NCBI RefSeq assembly: GCF_000442275.2
Contig: NZ_KE557314.1
Coordinates: forward strand, 589,085 to 653,084
DNA length: 64,000 nucleotides
Direction of reading: 5' to 3'
Origin: Litoreibacter arenae DSM 19593
GTDB taxonomy: Bacteria; Pseudomonadota; Alphaproteobacteria; Rhodobacterales; Rhodobacteraceae
The translations under genes and the position numbers were made by a program. Position 1 is the first letter of the stretch. Each line of letters opens with the position of its first letter. Positions 44,858 through 53,904 of this stretch are shown here, in pieces. The notes beneath the pieces are model-generated. The model did not search any database, had not been told where the DNA came from, and was given only the letters and a program-made list of their open reading frames with translations.

Positions 44858-45856
44858 ATGACCCTTGGACAAAAAATTGCGTGGGACGACACCGTCCTGC
44901 CCTTCCAGTTGGACAAAATCGACATCCGTGGCCGCGTGGCGCGGCTGGATGGCGTGTTGGATCAAGTGCTGGAACAACATGACTACCCGCCTCTGGTCGA
45001 GGCGATGGTGGCGGAAGCTGCCCTACTGACCGCATTGATCGGCCAGACGATCAAGCTGCGCTGGAAGCTGTCGCTGCAAATTCGCGGCGACGGACCGTTG
45101 CGGCTGATTGCAACGGATTACTACGGGCCGAGCGAGGACGGGGAGCCCGCCCGGATTCGTGCCTATGCGAGCTATGACGCGGAAACGATCGACCTTGATG
45201 CCAACCCGTTCAGCCAGATCGGCAAAGGGTTCTTTGCGATCCTGATCGACCAAGGCAACGACATGAAACCCTATCAGGGCATCACGCCATTGTCTGGCGG
45301 CAGCCTGGCGGCCTGCGCCGAGACCTATTTCGCGCAGTCCGAACAGCTGCCGACGAAATTTGCGCTGACCTATGGCCGCTCGACCGAACGGGGCGAGGCC
45401 GAAAGCTGGCGTGCGGGCGGGGTGATGTTGCAGCATATGCCAAAAGCCTCGCCGCTGATGGCGCAGGACGATGCGACCGGCGAGGAGGGCTTGCTGGCCG
45501 CGCAGGATATTCTGGACGGCGACGAGCAGGAAAACTGGAACCGCGCGAGCATCCTGTTGGATACGGTGGACGAGCTGGAATTGATCGGGCCGAGCATCGC
45601 GCCGACTGATTTGCTTTACCGCCTGTTCCACGAGGAAGGGCCGGTTGTCTACGGCGCTCAACCGGTCAAGTTCGGCTGCACATGCTCCGAGGAAAAGGTG
45701 CGTCAAAGCCTGTCGATTTATTCGGCCCGCGACCTTGGGCACATGACCAAGGACGACGGTACCCTCACGGCGGATTGCCAGTTCTGCGGTGCCCATTATG
45801 TGATGGACCCGACGACGCTGGGCTTCGAGGCCGAGACCCCCGATGACGGGCAATGA
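44858..45856 (+). CDS. hslO: Redox-regulated Hsp33 chaperone
   Basis: Holdase chaperone activated by disulfide formation under oxidative stress. 332 residues. The N-terminal domain begins KIAWDDTVLPFQLDKIDIRG; GDGPLRLIATDYYGP and AETYFAQSEQLPTKFAL are conserved segments. The zinc/redox switch is CTC at 274-276 and CQFC at 307-310. AAGGAA lies before the ATG. First gene of a long plus-strand series; its end overlaps the next gene by 14 bases. Confidence 0.96.
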   Translation: MTLGQKIAWDDTVLPFQLDKIDIRGRVARLDGVLDQVLEQHDYPPLVEAMVAEAALLTALIGQTIKLRWKLSLQIRGDGPLRLIATDYYGPSEDGEPARIRAYASYDAETIDLDANPFSQIGKGFFAILIDQGNDMKPYQGITPLSGGSLAACAETYFAQSEQLPTKFALTYGRSTERGEAESWRAGGVMLQHMPKASPLMAQDDATGEEGLLAAQDILDGDEQENWNRASILLDTVDELELIGPSIAPTDLLYRLFHEEGPVVYGAQPVKFGCTCSEEKVRQSLSIYSARDLGHMTKDDGTLTADCQFCGAHYVMDPTTLGFEAETPDDGQ

Positions 45857-46442
45857 CCTGATCGAAACTGTAGAGGCCGCGCTGGGACGCCCCGGCGCGG
45901 CCACGTCCGACTATGACCTGAACCCCGATGTGGTGCTGCCCGAGGGGCGCGTTTTGCGCGACGCGGCGGTGCTGGTGGCGCTGATGCCCTCACCCGATGG
46001 GGCGCGGGTTGTGCTGACCAAACGCTCGTCGGCACTGAAACACCACCCTGGCCAGATTTCCTTTCCCGGCGGCAAACGCGAGGGGGACGAGACCCTGCCC
46101 ACGACCGCGCTGCGGGAGGCGGAGGAAGAGATCGCACTGGACCGCAGACAGGTGCGCCTGATCGGGACGCTGCCGCCGCATGAGACCGTGACCAGCTTTC
46201 AGGTGACCCCGCATGTGGGCGTGATCGAAGGTCCGTTTAATCCTGTGGCAGAGCTAGGCGAGGTGGCGGAAATATTCTCGGTGCCGCTGCATCATGTACT
46301 GGACCTCGACAACTACGTGATCGAGCGGCGGCGCTGGCGCGGACAGTGGCGGCAATATTTCGTGGTGCCGTATGGGCCGTATTACATCTGGGGCGCCACG
46401 GCACGGATGTTGCGGTCTCTGGCCGATCAGGTGCGCCCGTGA
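45843..46442 (+). CDS. CoA pyrophosphatase (NudL-type Nudix hydrolase)
   Basis: A 199-residue Nudix enzyme of the CoA-diphosphatase subgroup. The motif HHPGQISFPGGKREGDETLP followed by TTALREAEEEIAL combines the NuCoA signature with the Nudix box. PPHETVTSFQVTPHVGVIEG follows. Likely hydrolyses CoA or its oxidised forms. It starts within hslO and its stop overlaps the GTG start of cca. Confidence 0.92.
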   Translation: MTGNDLIETVEAALGRPGAATSDYDLNPDVVLPEGRVLRDAAVLVALMPSPDGARVVLTKRSSALKHHPGQISFPGGKREGDETLPTTALREAEEEIALDRRQVRLIGTLPPHETVTSFQVTPHVGVIEGPFNPVAELGEVAEIFSVPLHHVLDLDNYVIERRRWRGQWRQYFVVPYGPYYIWGATARMLRSLADQVRP

Positions 46443-47578
46443 CTGTCGTAACGGGCGACTGGCTGACCAATCCCGCAACCCAAGCGGTGTTCGACGCGCT
46501 GGTAGCGGCGGGCATCGACGGGTTCTTTGTCGGCGGATGCGTGCGCAACGCGCTGTTGGGGGCGCCGGTCGCGGATATCGACATGACCACAAGCGCAACA
46601 CCGGGTCAGGTGAGCACAGCGGCGGAGGCGGTGGGCTTGAAGGTGGTGCCGACAGGCATCGACCATGGGACCGTGACAGTGGTGTCGGGCGGGATACCGC
46701 ATGAAGTGACCACATTCCGGCGCGATATGGAAACCGACGGGCGACGTGCTCAAGTCGCGTTTTCGGCGTCGATGGCTGAAGACGCGGCGCGGCGGGACTT
46801 CACCATGAACGCGCTCTATGCGGACCGGCGCGGTGCGGTGACCGACCCTGTGGGCGGCTTGCCTGACCTCAACGCGCGGCGGGTGCGGTTCATCGGGGAC
46901 GCGGATGCGCGGATCGCGGAGGACTACCTGCGTATCCTGAGGTTCTTCCGGTTTCATGCGTGGTATGGCGACCCTGCCGGAGGGCTGGACGCGGACGGCC
47001 TGGCAGCCTGTGCTGCTGGCGCGGACGGGTTGGCGCAATTGTCGGCGGAGCGGGTCGGCGCGGAGATGAAGAAACTGTTAAGCGCACCCGACCCTGCGCC
47101 CGCTGTCGCCGCGATGGCGCAGGCGGGGATATTGGCGCGGGTGATGCCGGGGGCGGATACCAAGGCGCTGCCGGTTCTGGTGCATCTGGAAGACGGCGCC
47201 GGATTTACGCGGCGCGTGGCCTGTCTGGGCGGCGAGGACCTGAAAGACCGCTGGCGATTGTCGAAGGCGGAGGCGGCGGAGATTGCCTTGCTGCGGGACT
47301 TGATCGGGGCGGATACGGGACTGGCGGAAATTGCTTACCGACACGGTGCCGACGCCGCGCGGGACGTGGCTCTGCTACGTGCTGCGCTGTTTGAACAGCC
47401 CTTGCCGGACGGGATGCAGGACGAAGTTGCGACGGGAGCAGGGGCCGTCTTTCCTGTGAAAGCCGCCGACCTGATGCCGGAGTTTTCCGGCCCTGCCCTT
47501 GGGGCGAAGCTGCAAGAGCTGGAGACGCGCTGGATCGCCTCGGGGTTTGCGCTGACCAGGGCGGAGCTGCTTGGGTGA
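46439..47578 (+). CDS. cca: CCA tRNA nucleotidyltransferase / poly(A) polymerase family protein
   Basis: Class II nucleotidyltransferase, probably the tRNA CCA-adding enzyme. 379 residues. The catalytic head contains FFVGGCVRNALLGAPVADID with the Gly-Gly and Asp residues, then the FRRDMETDGRRAQVAF and RRDFTMNALYADRRG segments and EDYLRILRFFRFHAWYG. The start is a GTG at 46439 that overlaps the stop of the previous gene (GTGA); no ATG is placed well. The stop overlaps the GTG of the next gene in the same way. Confidence 0.92.
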   Translation: MTVVTGDWLTNPATQAVFDALVAAGIDGFFVGGCVRNALLGAPVADIDMTTSATPGQVSTAAEAVGLKVVPTGIDHGTVTVVSGGIPHEVTTFRRDMETDGRRAQVAFSASMAEDAARRDFTMNALYADRRGAVTDPVGGLPDLNARRVRFIGDADARIAEDYLRILRFFRFHAWYGDPAGGLDADGLAACAAGADGLAQLSAERVGAEMKKLLSAPDPAPAVAAMAQAGILARVMPGADTKALPVLVHLEDGAGFTRRVACLGGEDLKDRWRLSKAEAAEIALLRDLIGADTGLAEIAYRHGADAARDVALLRAALFEQPLPDGMQDEVATGAGAVFPVKAADLMPEFSGPALGAKLQELETRWIASGFALTRAELLG

Positions 47579-48159
47579 GCTTCGACCCGCTCTATGCCTT
47601 CGTCATTGCAGGGCTGTTCTCACCCGGCCCGAATGTCATTTTGCTGACCACATCCGGCGCGCGGTTCGGGTTCCGGCGCACCTTACCTCATGTGCTGGGC
47701 GTGGCGTTCGGGGTGGGCATCACCTCGGCTCTGACGGGCTACGGGATCGGCGCGCTGTTGCTGGCGCAACCGGCGCTGACCTTCACGTTGAAATGCCTCG
47801 CGGCGGCGTGGATCTTGTGGATGGCGTGGAAGCTGTTCCGCTCCACCAGAGGGCCACGGGCGCAAGGGCGGGACAGGCCGTTTACCTTCGTTGAGGCGGT
47901 CTTATTCCAGTGGGTGAATCCGAAAATCTGGGCGATCGCGATGGCGGCATCATCGGGCTACGCCATCGGGTTGCCGCCCGCGCAGGAAGCGCTGCGGCTT
48001 GGCACCGCGTTTTCCGGCATCAACCTGTTCGTGTGCCTGTTCTGGACCTTTGCGGGGTCGCTGCTGGCGGTGCTGATGACGCGGCCCCTGTGGTGGCGCG
48101 GGTTCATGAGCGTCATGGCGCTTGCATTGGCGGCCTCGGCTGTCATGGTTTTCCTCTGA
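47575..48159 (+). CDS. LysE/RhtB family exporter
   Basis: A 194-residue amino-acid or small-metabolite exporter with about six helices. The N-terminus FVIAGLFSPGPNVILLTTSG and ARFGFRRTLPHVLGVAFGVG are the family hallmark, and WILWMAWKLF closes the first half. GTG start at 47575 overlaps the cca stop (GTGA). The substrate is unknown. Confidence 0.9.
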   Translation: MSFDPLYAFVIAGLFSPGPNVILLTTSGARFGFRRTLPHVLGVAFGVGITSALTGYGIGALLLAQPALTFTLKCLAAAWILWMAWKLFRSTRGPRAQGRDRPFTFVEAVLFQWVNPKIWAIAMAASSGYAIGLPPAQEALRLGTAFSGINLFVCLFWTFAGSLLAVLMTRPLWWRGFMSVMALALAASAVMVFL

Positions 48160-48197
48160 CACGCGGCCTATATAAAGGGGCTGACGCAGAGGTATGA

Positions 48198-50039
48198 ATG
48201 TTCCGATTTCTGGAAAATCTGGTGGACCCCTATGGGCCCTATGACGAGGTGGACGCCCCGCCGCGCAAGCTGTGGCCATTCCTGAAGTCATACTCTCAGC
48301 CGTTCAAGAAGGTGTTCATCTGGGCCGCACTTCTGTCGCTTATGGTGGCGGTGGTCGAGGTCGGACTGATCTACTACATGGGCCGCGTCGTGGACCTGAT
48401 GTCGGCGGGCGAACCGGCGCAGGTGTTGGAGCAATACGGGTTGGAGCTGATCCTTGCCGCCGTGTTCATCCTGCTGATCCGCCCTCTGATACAGGCGGCG
48501 GATGTGGGCATCCTGAACAACGCGATCCTGCCGAACTATGGCACCCTGTTTCGCTGGCGCGCGCACAAGCATGTGTTGCGGCAGTCGGTCGGCTGGTTCG
48601 AAAACGACTTCGCCGGACGCATCGCCAACCGCATCATGCAGGCACCTCCCGCCGCCGGTGAGGCGATTTTCCAGGTGTTCGACGCGATCACATTCTCGGT
48701 CGCCTACATCATCGGCGCGTTCATTTTGCTGAGTGAAGCGGACCCCAGACTGGCAATCCCGCTGGTGTTCTGGCTATTGCTCTACGCCGCGCTGGTGTCG
48801 TGGACGATGAAGCGGGTCGGGCCTGCATCGAAGGCGTCGTCGGACGCGCGGTCGATGACGACGGGGCGGGTGGTGGACAGCTATAGCAACATCCACTCGG
48901 TCAAGCTGTTCGCGCATCACGAGGGCGAGGTGGCATTCGCCAAGGACGCCATCGAGAAAACCCGCCAGACCTTTGCCCGCGAGATGCGGATATTCACGAT
49001 CATGGACGTGATGCTGGTGACGCTGAACGGGCTGTTGATCGTCGGTGTCGTTGGCTGGGCGATCTGGCTGTGGTCGCAAGGCAGCGCGTCGGTGGGCGCG
49101 GTTGCGGCGGCGACGGCGCTGACCTTGCGGCTGAACGCAATGACCGGCTGGATCATGTGGGCGCTGTCGTCGTTTTTCCGCTCGCTTGGTGTGGTGGCGG
49201 AAGGGATGGAGACGATTGCGCAGCCGATTACGCTGGTGGACGCAGCCGACGCCAAGCCGCTGGAACTGACCGACGGTGTGGTGGAATTCAAGGCGCTAAC
49301 GCACCATTACGGGCGCGACAAGGGCGGGCTTGAAAGCCTGTCCCTGCGAATAGGTGCGGGGGAAAAAGTCGGGCTGATCGGGCGGTCCGGTGCGGGGAAA
49401 TCAACCTTGGTGAAACTGCTGCTGCGGTTCTATGACCCCGAAGGCGGTCGGATCGAGATTGACGGGCAGGACATCACCCAAGTGACGCAAAACAGTCTGC
49501 GGCATGTGACGGGGATGGTCAGTCAGGACAGCTCTCTGCTGCACCGCTCGGTCCGCGACAACATCCTGTACGGTCGCCCCGATGCATCGGAGGCCGAGAT
49601 GATCGAGGCCGCGAAGCGTGCCGAGGCGCACGAGTTCATTCTGGACCTGAGCGACCCTGAAGGGCGCAAAGGCTATGACGCCCATGTGGGCGAGCGGGGC
49701 GTGAAGCTATCGGGCGGGCAGCGGCAACGGATCGGGCTGGCGCGGGTGATCCTGAAGGACGCGCCGATACTGGTGCTGGACGAAGCGACGAGCGCTTTGG
49801 ACAGTGAAGTGGAGGCGGCTATTCAGGACACGCTTTACGGGGTCATGGAAGGGAAAACCGTCATTGCCATCGCCCACCGCCTCAGCACAATTGCGCATAT
49901 GGATCGCATCGTAGTTCTGGACGGCGGCAAGATTGCCGAGGAAGGCACCCACGCCGCGCTTTTGGCGAAGGGCGGGCTATATGCAGGGTTCTGGGCGCGT
50001 CAATCGGGCGGGTTCCTGAACACGGATGCGGCGGAATGA
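48198..50039 (+). CDS. ABC exporter, fused permease-ATPase (first of a tandem pair)
   Basis: A 613-residue half-transporter of the MsbA-like type. An N-terminal six-helix membrane domain (about 30-330) precedes the ATPase domain: Walker A GLIGRSGAGKSTLVKLLLRF, Q-loop MVSQDSSLLHRSV, signature LSGGQRQRIGLARVIL, Walker B ILVLDEATSALD, and H-loop AIAHRLSTIAHMD. Motifs are complete, so it can hydrolyse ATP. It overlaps the next paralogue by ATGA, suggesting the two form a heterodimer. The cargo is unknown. Confidence 0.92.
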   Translation: MFRFLENLVDPYGPYDEVDAPPRKLWPFLKSYSQPFKKVFIWAALLSLMVAVVEVGLIYYMGRVVDLMSAGEPAQVLEQYGLELILAAVFILLIRPLIQAADVGILNNAILPNYGTLFRWRAHKHVLRQSVGWFENDFAGRIANRIMQAPPAAGEAIFQVFDAITFSVAYIIGAFILLSEADPRLAIPLVFWLLLYAALVSWTMKRVGPASKASSDARSMTTGRVVDSYSNIHSVKLFAHHEGEVAFAKDAIEKTRQTFAREMRIFTIMDVMLVTLNGLLIVGVVGWAIWLWSQGSASVGAVAAATALTLRLNAMTGWIMWALSSFFRSLGVVAEGMETIAQPITLVDAADAKPLELTDGVVEFKALTHHYGRDKGGLESLSLRIGAGEKVGLIGRSGAGKSTLVKLLLRFYDPEGGRIEIDGQDITQVTQNSLRHVTGMVSQDSSLLHRSVRDNILYGRPDASEAEMIEAAKRAEAHEFILDLSDPEGRKGYDAHVGERGVKLSGGQRQRIGLARVILKDAPILVLDEATSALDSEVEAAIQDTLYGVMEGKTVIAIAHRLSTIAHMDRIVVLDGGKIAEEGTHAALLAKGGLYAGFWARQSGGFLNTDAAE

Positions 50040-51907
50040 CGGGACTTATGGACAAAATGTTGGAGCCGGTGTTGACCCGTTTGGGCGACAGCATCGACCC
50101 GTTCCGCGAGGCCGAGTCGGCACCGCCCCGCACGCTTTGGGCGTTTTGCAAATGGTGCCTTGCGGGGTCGTGGCCGGTGTTGGTGCTGGCCTCGCTGTTC
50201 TCGGCGCTGGCCGGCACGATGGAGGCGGTCACGGCCATGTTGCTGGGCTGGGTCATCGACGCGGTCTCTGTCACGGGGCCGGAGGGCTTCTTTGCGCAAA
50301 ACTGGTCGCTGATCGCATTGTTCGTGGGCTTCTTTCTGATCCTACGCCCGCTGTCTTTCGGGGTAAGTGCGGCGTTCAACGGCATCGTGGTGCCACCGAA
50401 TGTCTACCCGCTGATCCAAAGCCGCCTGCACCGCTGGACGCTGGGCCATTCGGTTGACTATTTCGACAACGATTTCGCGGGACGCATCGCGCAAAAGCAG
50501 ATGCAGACGGCCCGCGCGCTGACGGAAGTGACGGCGGAGGCGATCAACGTGGTGGCGTTCGCGCTGGCGTCGATCATGGGCTCCGTCCTGCTGCTGGGCA
50601 CGATCAGCGGTTGGGTCGCACTGGCGCTGGCGGTCTGGCTGGCGGGCTACATCCTGATGATCCGCTGGTTCATGCCACGCATCCGCAAACGTTCCGCCGC
50701 GCGGGCGGGGGCGCGGACGATGGTGACGGGGCAGGTCGTGGACACGATCACCAACATCAAGACGGTGAAGCTGTTCGGCCATTCGGAATTCGAGGACCAA
50801 TCGGCCCTGGATGCCATGTCCGTGCTGCGCGACCGCGCGTTGGAATTCGGCCGCCTGTCCACAGGTTTCCGCTTTGCGCTGATGGCGGCGGCGGGGGTTT
50901 TGCCTGTGCTGCTGATCGGCGGCACGGTGATGTTGTGGCAGTCGGGGATTGCCACGCCAGGCGACATCGCGGCGGCTGGGGCGATCTCCATCCGCATCGC
51001 GCAAATGACCGGCTGGGTCAGCTTCTCGCTGATGGCGATGTATGCCAATGTCGGCGAGGTCGAGGACGGGATGCGCACGTTGACCCCGCCGCACGCCTTG
51101 CTGGACGCAGCGGGGGCGACCCCGTTGCAGGTGTCATCGGCGGAGGTTGAATTCGACCACGTCACCTTCCGCTATGGCCGCGAGGCGGGGGGGATCGACA
51201 ACGTGTCCTTGCTGATCCCGTCCGGGCAGAAACTGGGGCTGGTGGGCGCATCCGGCGCGGGCAAATCGACCTTGGTGAGCCTGCTGCTCAGGCTCTATGA
51301 CACCGAAACCGGTGCCGTGCGGATCGACGGGCAGAACGTATCCGAGGTGACGCAGGAAAGCCTGCGCCAGAGCATCGGGATGGTCACGCAGGAAACGGCA
51401 ATGTTCAACCGGTCCGCCCGCGACAACCTGATGTATGGCCGCCCCGACGCGACCGAGGAGCAGATGATCGCCGCCGCCAAGCGGGCCGAAGCGCACGACT
51501 TCATTCTGGAGCTTGAGGACCACAAGGGGCGCAAAGGCTACGAGGCCCATCTGGGCGAGCGGGGTGTGAAACTGTCTGGCGGACAACGGCAACGGATCGC
51601 GCTGGCGCGGGCGTTGCTGAAAAACGCGCCGGTTCTGGTGCTGGACGAGGCGACGAGCGCGCTGGACAGCGAGGTGGAAGCCTCCATCCAGCATGCGCTG
51701 GAACGCGCGATGGAAGGCAAGACTGTGATCGCCATCGCCCACCGCCTGAGCACGATTGCGCGGATGGACCGGATCGTGGTGCTGGAAGAAGGCCGCATCG
51801 TCGAGGATGGCACCCATGCGGAACTGCTGGCACAGGACGGGCGTTACGCGGGCTACTGGCGGCGGCAGTCCGGCGGGTTTATAGGCATTGCAGAAGCAGC
51901 CGAGTAA
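50036..51907 (+). CDS. ABC exporter, fused permease-ATPase (second of a tandem pair)
   Basis: A 623-residue paralogue of the gene before it. Membrane domain about 35-335, then Walker A GLVGASGAGKSTLVSLLLRL, Q-loop MVTQETAMFNRSARDNLMYG, signature LSGGQRQRIALARALL, Walker B VLVLDEATSALD, H-loop AIAHRLSTIARMD. The two copies are collinear over their whole length, including matching WFENDFAGRIANR / YFDNDFAGRIAQK segments, so they arose by tandem duplication. Both ATP sites look intact. Confidence 0.92.
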   Translation: MTGLMDKMLEPVLTRLGDSIDPFREAESAPPRTLWAFCKWCLAGSWPVLVLASLFSALAGTMEAVTAMLLGWVIDAVSVTGPEGFFAQNWSLIALFVGFFLILRPLSFGVSAAFNGIVVPPNVYPLIQSRLHRWTLGHSVDYFDNDFAGRIAQKQMQTARALTEVTAEAINVVAFALASIMGSVLLLGTISGWVALALAVWLAGYILMIRWFMPRIRKRSAARAGARTMVTGQVVDTITNIKTVKLFGHSEFEDQSALDAMSVLRDRALEFGRLSTGFRFALMAAAGVLPVLLIGGTVMLWQSGIATPGDIAAAGAISIRIAQMTGWVSFSLMAMYANVGEVEDGMRTLTPPHALLDAAGATPLQVSSAEVEFDHVTFRYGREAGGIDNVSLLIPSGQKLGLVGASGAGKSTLVSLLLRLYDTETGAVRIDGQNVSEVTQESLRQSIGMVTQETAMFNRSARDNLMYGRPDATEEQMIAAAKRAEAHDFILELEDHKGRKGYEAHLGERGVKLSGGQRQRIALARALLKNAPVLVLDEATSALDSEVEASIQHALERAMEGKTVIAIAHRLSTIARMDRIVVLEEGRIVEDGTHAELLAQDGRYAGYWRRQSGGFIGIAEAAE

Positions 51908-51913
51908 GCCCCC

Positions 51914-53110
51914 ATGACACAGACCATTTTACGACTGAACCACAAGGGCGAGGGCGTGCCGGAGACAGGTGCGCCGATCCCGCGCGTCCTGCCGGACGAG
52001 GTGGTTGAAGACGGGCGCATCGTGACGCCCTCGGTCGCGCGGGTGGCGGCCCCTTGTCGGCATTATAAAAGCTGCGGCGGCTGCGCGATGCAGCATGCCA
52101 GCGACGATTTCGTGGCCGCGTGGAAGACGGATGTGATCCGGCTGGGCCTGTCCGCGCGGGGGGTCGAGACCGAGATACGGCCCATTCTGACCTCGCCCGC
52201 GCAATCGCGTCGCCGTGCGACCCTGCACGGGCGGCGGACCAAAAAGGGCGCGATGGTCGGATTTTTCGGGCGCGGCTCTGACGCGCTGATCGACGTGCCG
52301 GATTGCAAACTGCTGCACCCTGCGCTGATTGCGGCTTTTCCGGTGTTGGAGGAACTGACCGTTGCTGCGGCTTCGCGGAAAAGCACTGTCGGGCTTGTCG
52401 TGACCTTGTCGGAGGCCGGTCTTGATATCGACATTCGTGACGCCAAGCCGCTGGAACCACAGGGCATTCTTGAAATGGCGGCGTTGGCCGAGAGACACAA
52501 GCTGGCAAGGCTAAGCTGGGACGGGGAGGCCGTGGCGACCCGCGAACCGCCGGTTCAAAGCTTTGGCAAGGCCAGGGTTGCCCCGCCGCCCGGTGCGTTT
52601 TTGCAAGCGACCGCGCATGGGCAAGCGGCGTTGCTGGCCTGCGTTCAGGATGCCTTGGGGGATGCCAAACAGGTCGTGGACCTGTTCGCGGGCTGCGGCA
52701 CGTTTAGCCTGCCCGCCGCCGAGAAGGCGGAAGTGTGGGCGCTGGAGGGCGAGGCCGCGTTGATTGATGCGTTAGACACCGGTTGGCGGAAAGCTGTGGG
52801 GCTGAAGAAGGTCAAGGCCGAGGTGCGCGACCTGTTCCGCCGCCCGTTGTTGCCGCAGGAATTGCGCAAGACGGACGCGGTTATCATCGACCCGCCGCGC
52901 GCGGGGGCGGAGGCGCAATCGGTCGAGTTGGCGCAGAGCGGCGTGAAGCGGATCGCGGCGGTGTCGTGCAACCCGATCAGCTTCGCGCGGGACGCGGAAA
53001 TCCTGATCGCGGGGGGATACCGCCTTGATTGGGTGCAGCCGGTGGACCAATTCCGCTGGTCCTCGCATGTGGAACTTGCGGCGCAGTTCACCAAACCCCA
53101 TATGGGCTGA
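51914..53110 (+). CDS. TrmA/RlmD-family RNA uracil-5 methyltransferase
   Basis: A 398-residue SAM-dependent 23S rRNA or tRNA m5U methyltransferase. The N-terminal iron-sulfur cluster Cys residues appear in APCRHYKSCGGCAMQHA. The SAM fold has VVDLFAGCGTFSLPAAEKAE, and the catalytic region has AVIIDPPRAGAEAQSVELAQ with the nucleophile Cys in IAAVSCNPISFARDAEIL. The N-terminal TRAM-like part is short. Exact target base is unknown (rlmD is the best guess). Confidence 0.9.
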   Translation: MTQTILRLNHKGEGVPETGAPIPRVLPDEVVEDGRIVTPSVARVAAPCRHYKSCGGCAMQHASDDFVAAWKTDVIRLGLSARGVETEIRPILTSPAQSRRRATLHGRRTKKGAMVGFFGRGSDALIDVPDCKLLHPALIAAFPVLEELTVAAASRKSTVGLVVTLSEAGLDIDIRDAKPLEPQGILEMAALAERHKLARLSWDGEAVATREPPVQSFGKARVAPPPGAFLQATAHGQAALLACVQDALGDAKQVVDLFAGCGTFSLPAAEKAEVWALEGEAALIDALDTGWRKAVGLKKVKAEVRDLFRRPLLPQELRKTDAVIIDPPRAGAEAQSVELAQSGVKRIAAVSCNPISFARDAEILIAGGYRLDWVQPVDQFRWSSHVELAAQFTKPHMG

Positions 53111-53130
53111 AACCCTAAACCGGAGCTTTC

Positions 53131-53904
53131 ATGTCCCTGCGCGCCCGCACGCAAGCCATCCTTGACCGTCCATTGACCCGCAACTTCATTCTGGCGGTCA
53201 TCCTGTTCAACGCAATCATTCTGGGGCTGGAAACGGTGGAGCCTGTGATGGCCGTCGCAGGCCCCCTGATCTTTGCATTGGACACGCTTTGCCTTGCGAT
53301 TTTCGTGGTGGAGATTGCCGCCAAGCTGTTCGCACAAAGGGGGCAATTCTTCCGCAAAGGCTGGAACCTGTTCGACTTCGTGATCGTCGGGATCGCGCTG
53401 GTTCCCGGTTCGGGTGCGTTCTCGGTCCTGCGGGCCTTGCGCGTGTTGCGGCTGTTGCGGGTGCTGTCGGTCGCGCCCTCCATGCGCCGCGTGGTGGAGG
53501 GGTTGGTCACCGCCCTGCCCGGCATGGCGTCGGTATTTTTGCTGATGGCGCTGCTGTTCTATATCGGCGCGGTGGTCTCGACCAAACTGTTCGGCGCGGC
53601 CTTCCCCGACTGGTTCGGCTCGCTTGGCCTGTCGGGCTACACCCTGTTCCAGATCATGACACTGGAGAGCTGGTCCATGGGCATCGTGCGCCCGGTGATG
53701 GAGGTCTACCCCTACGCGTGGCTGTTCTTCCTGCCGTTCATTCTGGTGACGACATTTGCCGTGGTGAACCTGCTGGTGGGCCTGATCGTGAACTCGATGC
53801 AGAACGCCCATTCGGAGGAAGAGCACGCCGCGACAGACAGCTATCGCGACGATGTCATGGCGCGGTTGAACGAAATCGAACGGCTGATCAAAGCCCGCAA
53901 CTAA
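53131..53904 (+). CDS. Voltage-gated sodium channel, bacterial Nav type
   Basis: A 257-residue single-domain channel. Six segments: S1 at about 17-35, S2 at 45-66, S3 at 78-92, S4 with Arg at 101, 104, 107 and 110, S5 at about 128-152, pore, S6 at about 198-222. The filter TLESWSM (177-183) is identical to that of NavAb/NavMs-type channels, predicting sodium selectivity. The C-terminal [17 protein letters not shown] is a likely coiled coil for tetramer assembly. By family, roles are in motility or pH behaviour. Its stop overlaps that of dxs. Confidence 0.93.
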   Translation: MSLRARTQAILDRPLTRNFILAVILFNAIILGLETVEPVMAVAGPLIFALDTLCLAIFVVEIAAKLFAQRGQFFRKGWNLFDFVIVGIALVPGSGAFSVLRALRVLRLLRVLSVAPSMRRVVEGLVTALPGMASVFLLMALLFYIGAVVSTKLFGAAFPDWFGSLGLSGYTLFQIMTLESWSMGIVRPVMEVYPYAWLFFLPFILVTTFAVVNLLVGLIVNSMQNAHSEEEHAATDSYRDDVMARLNEIERLIKARN

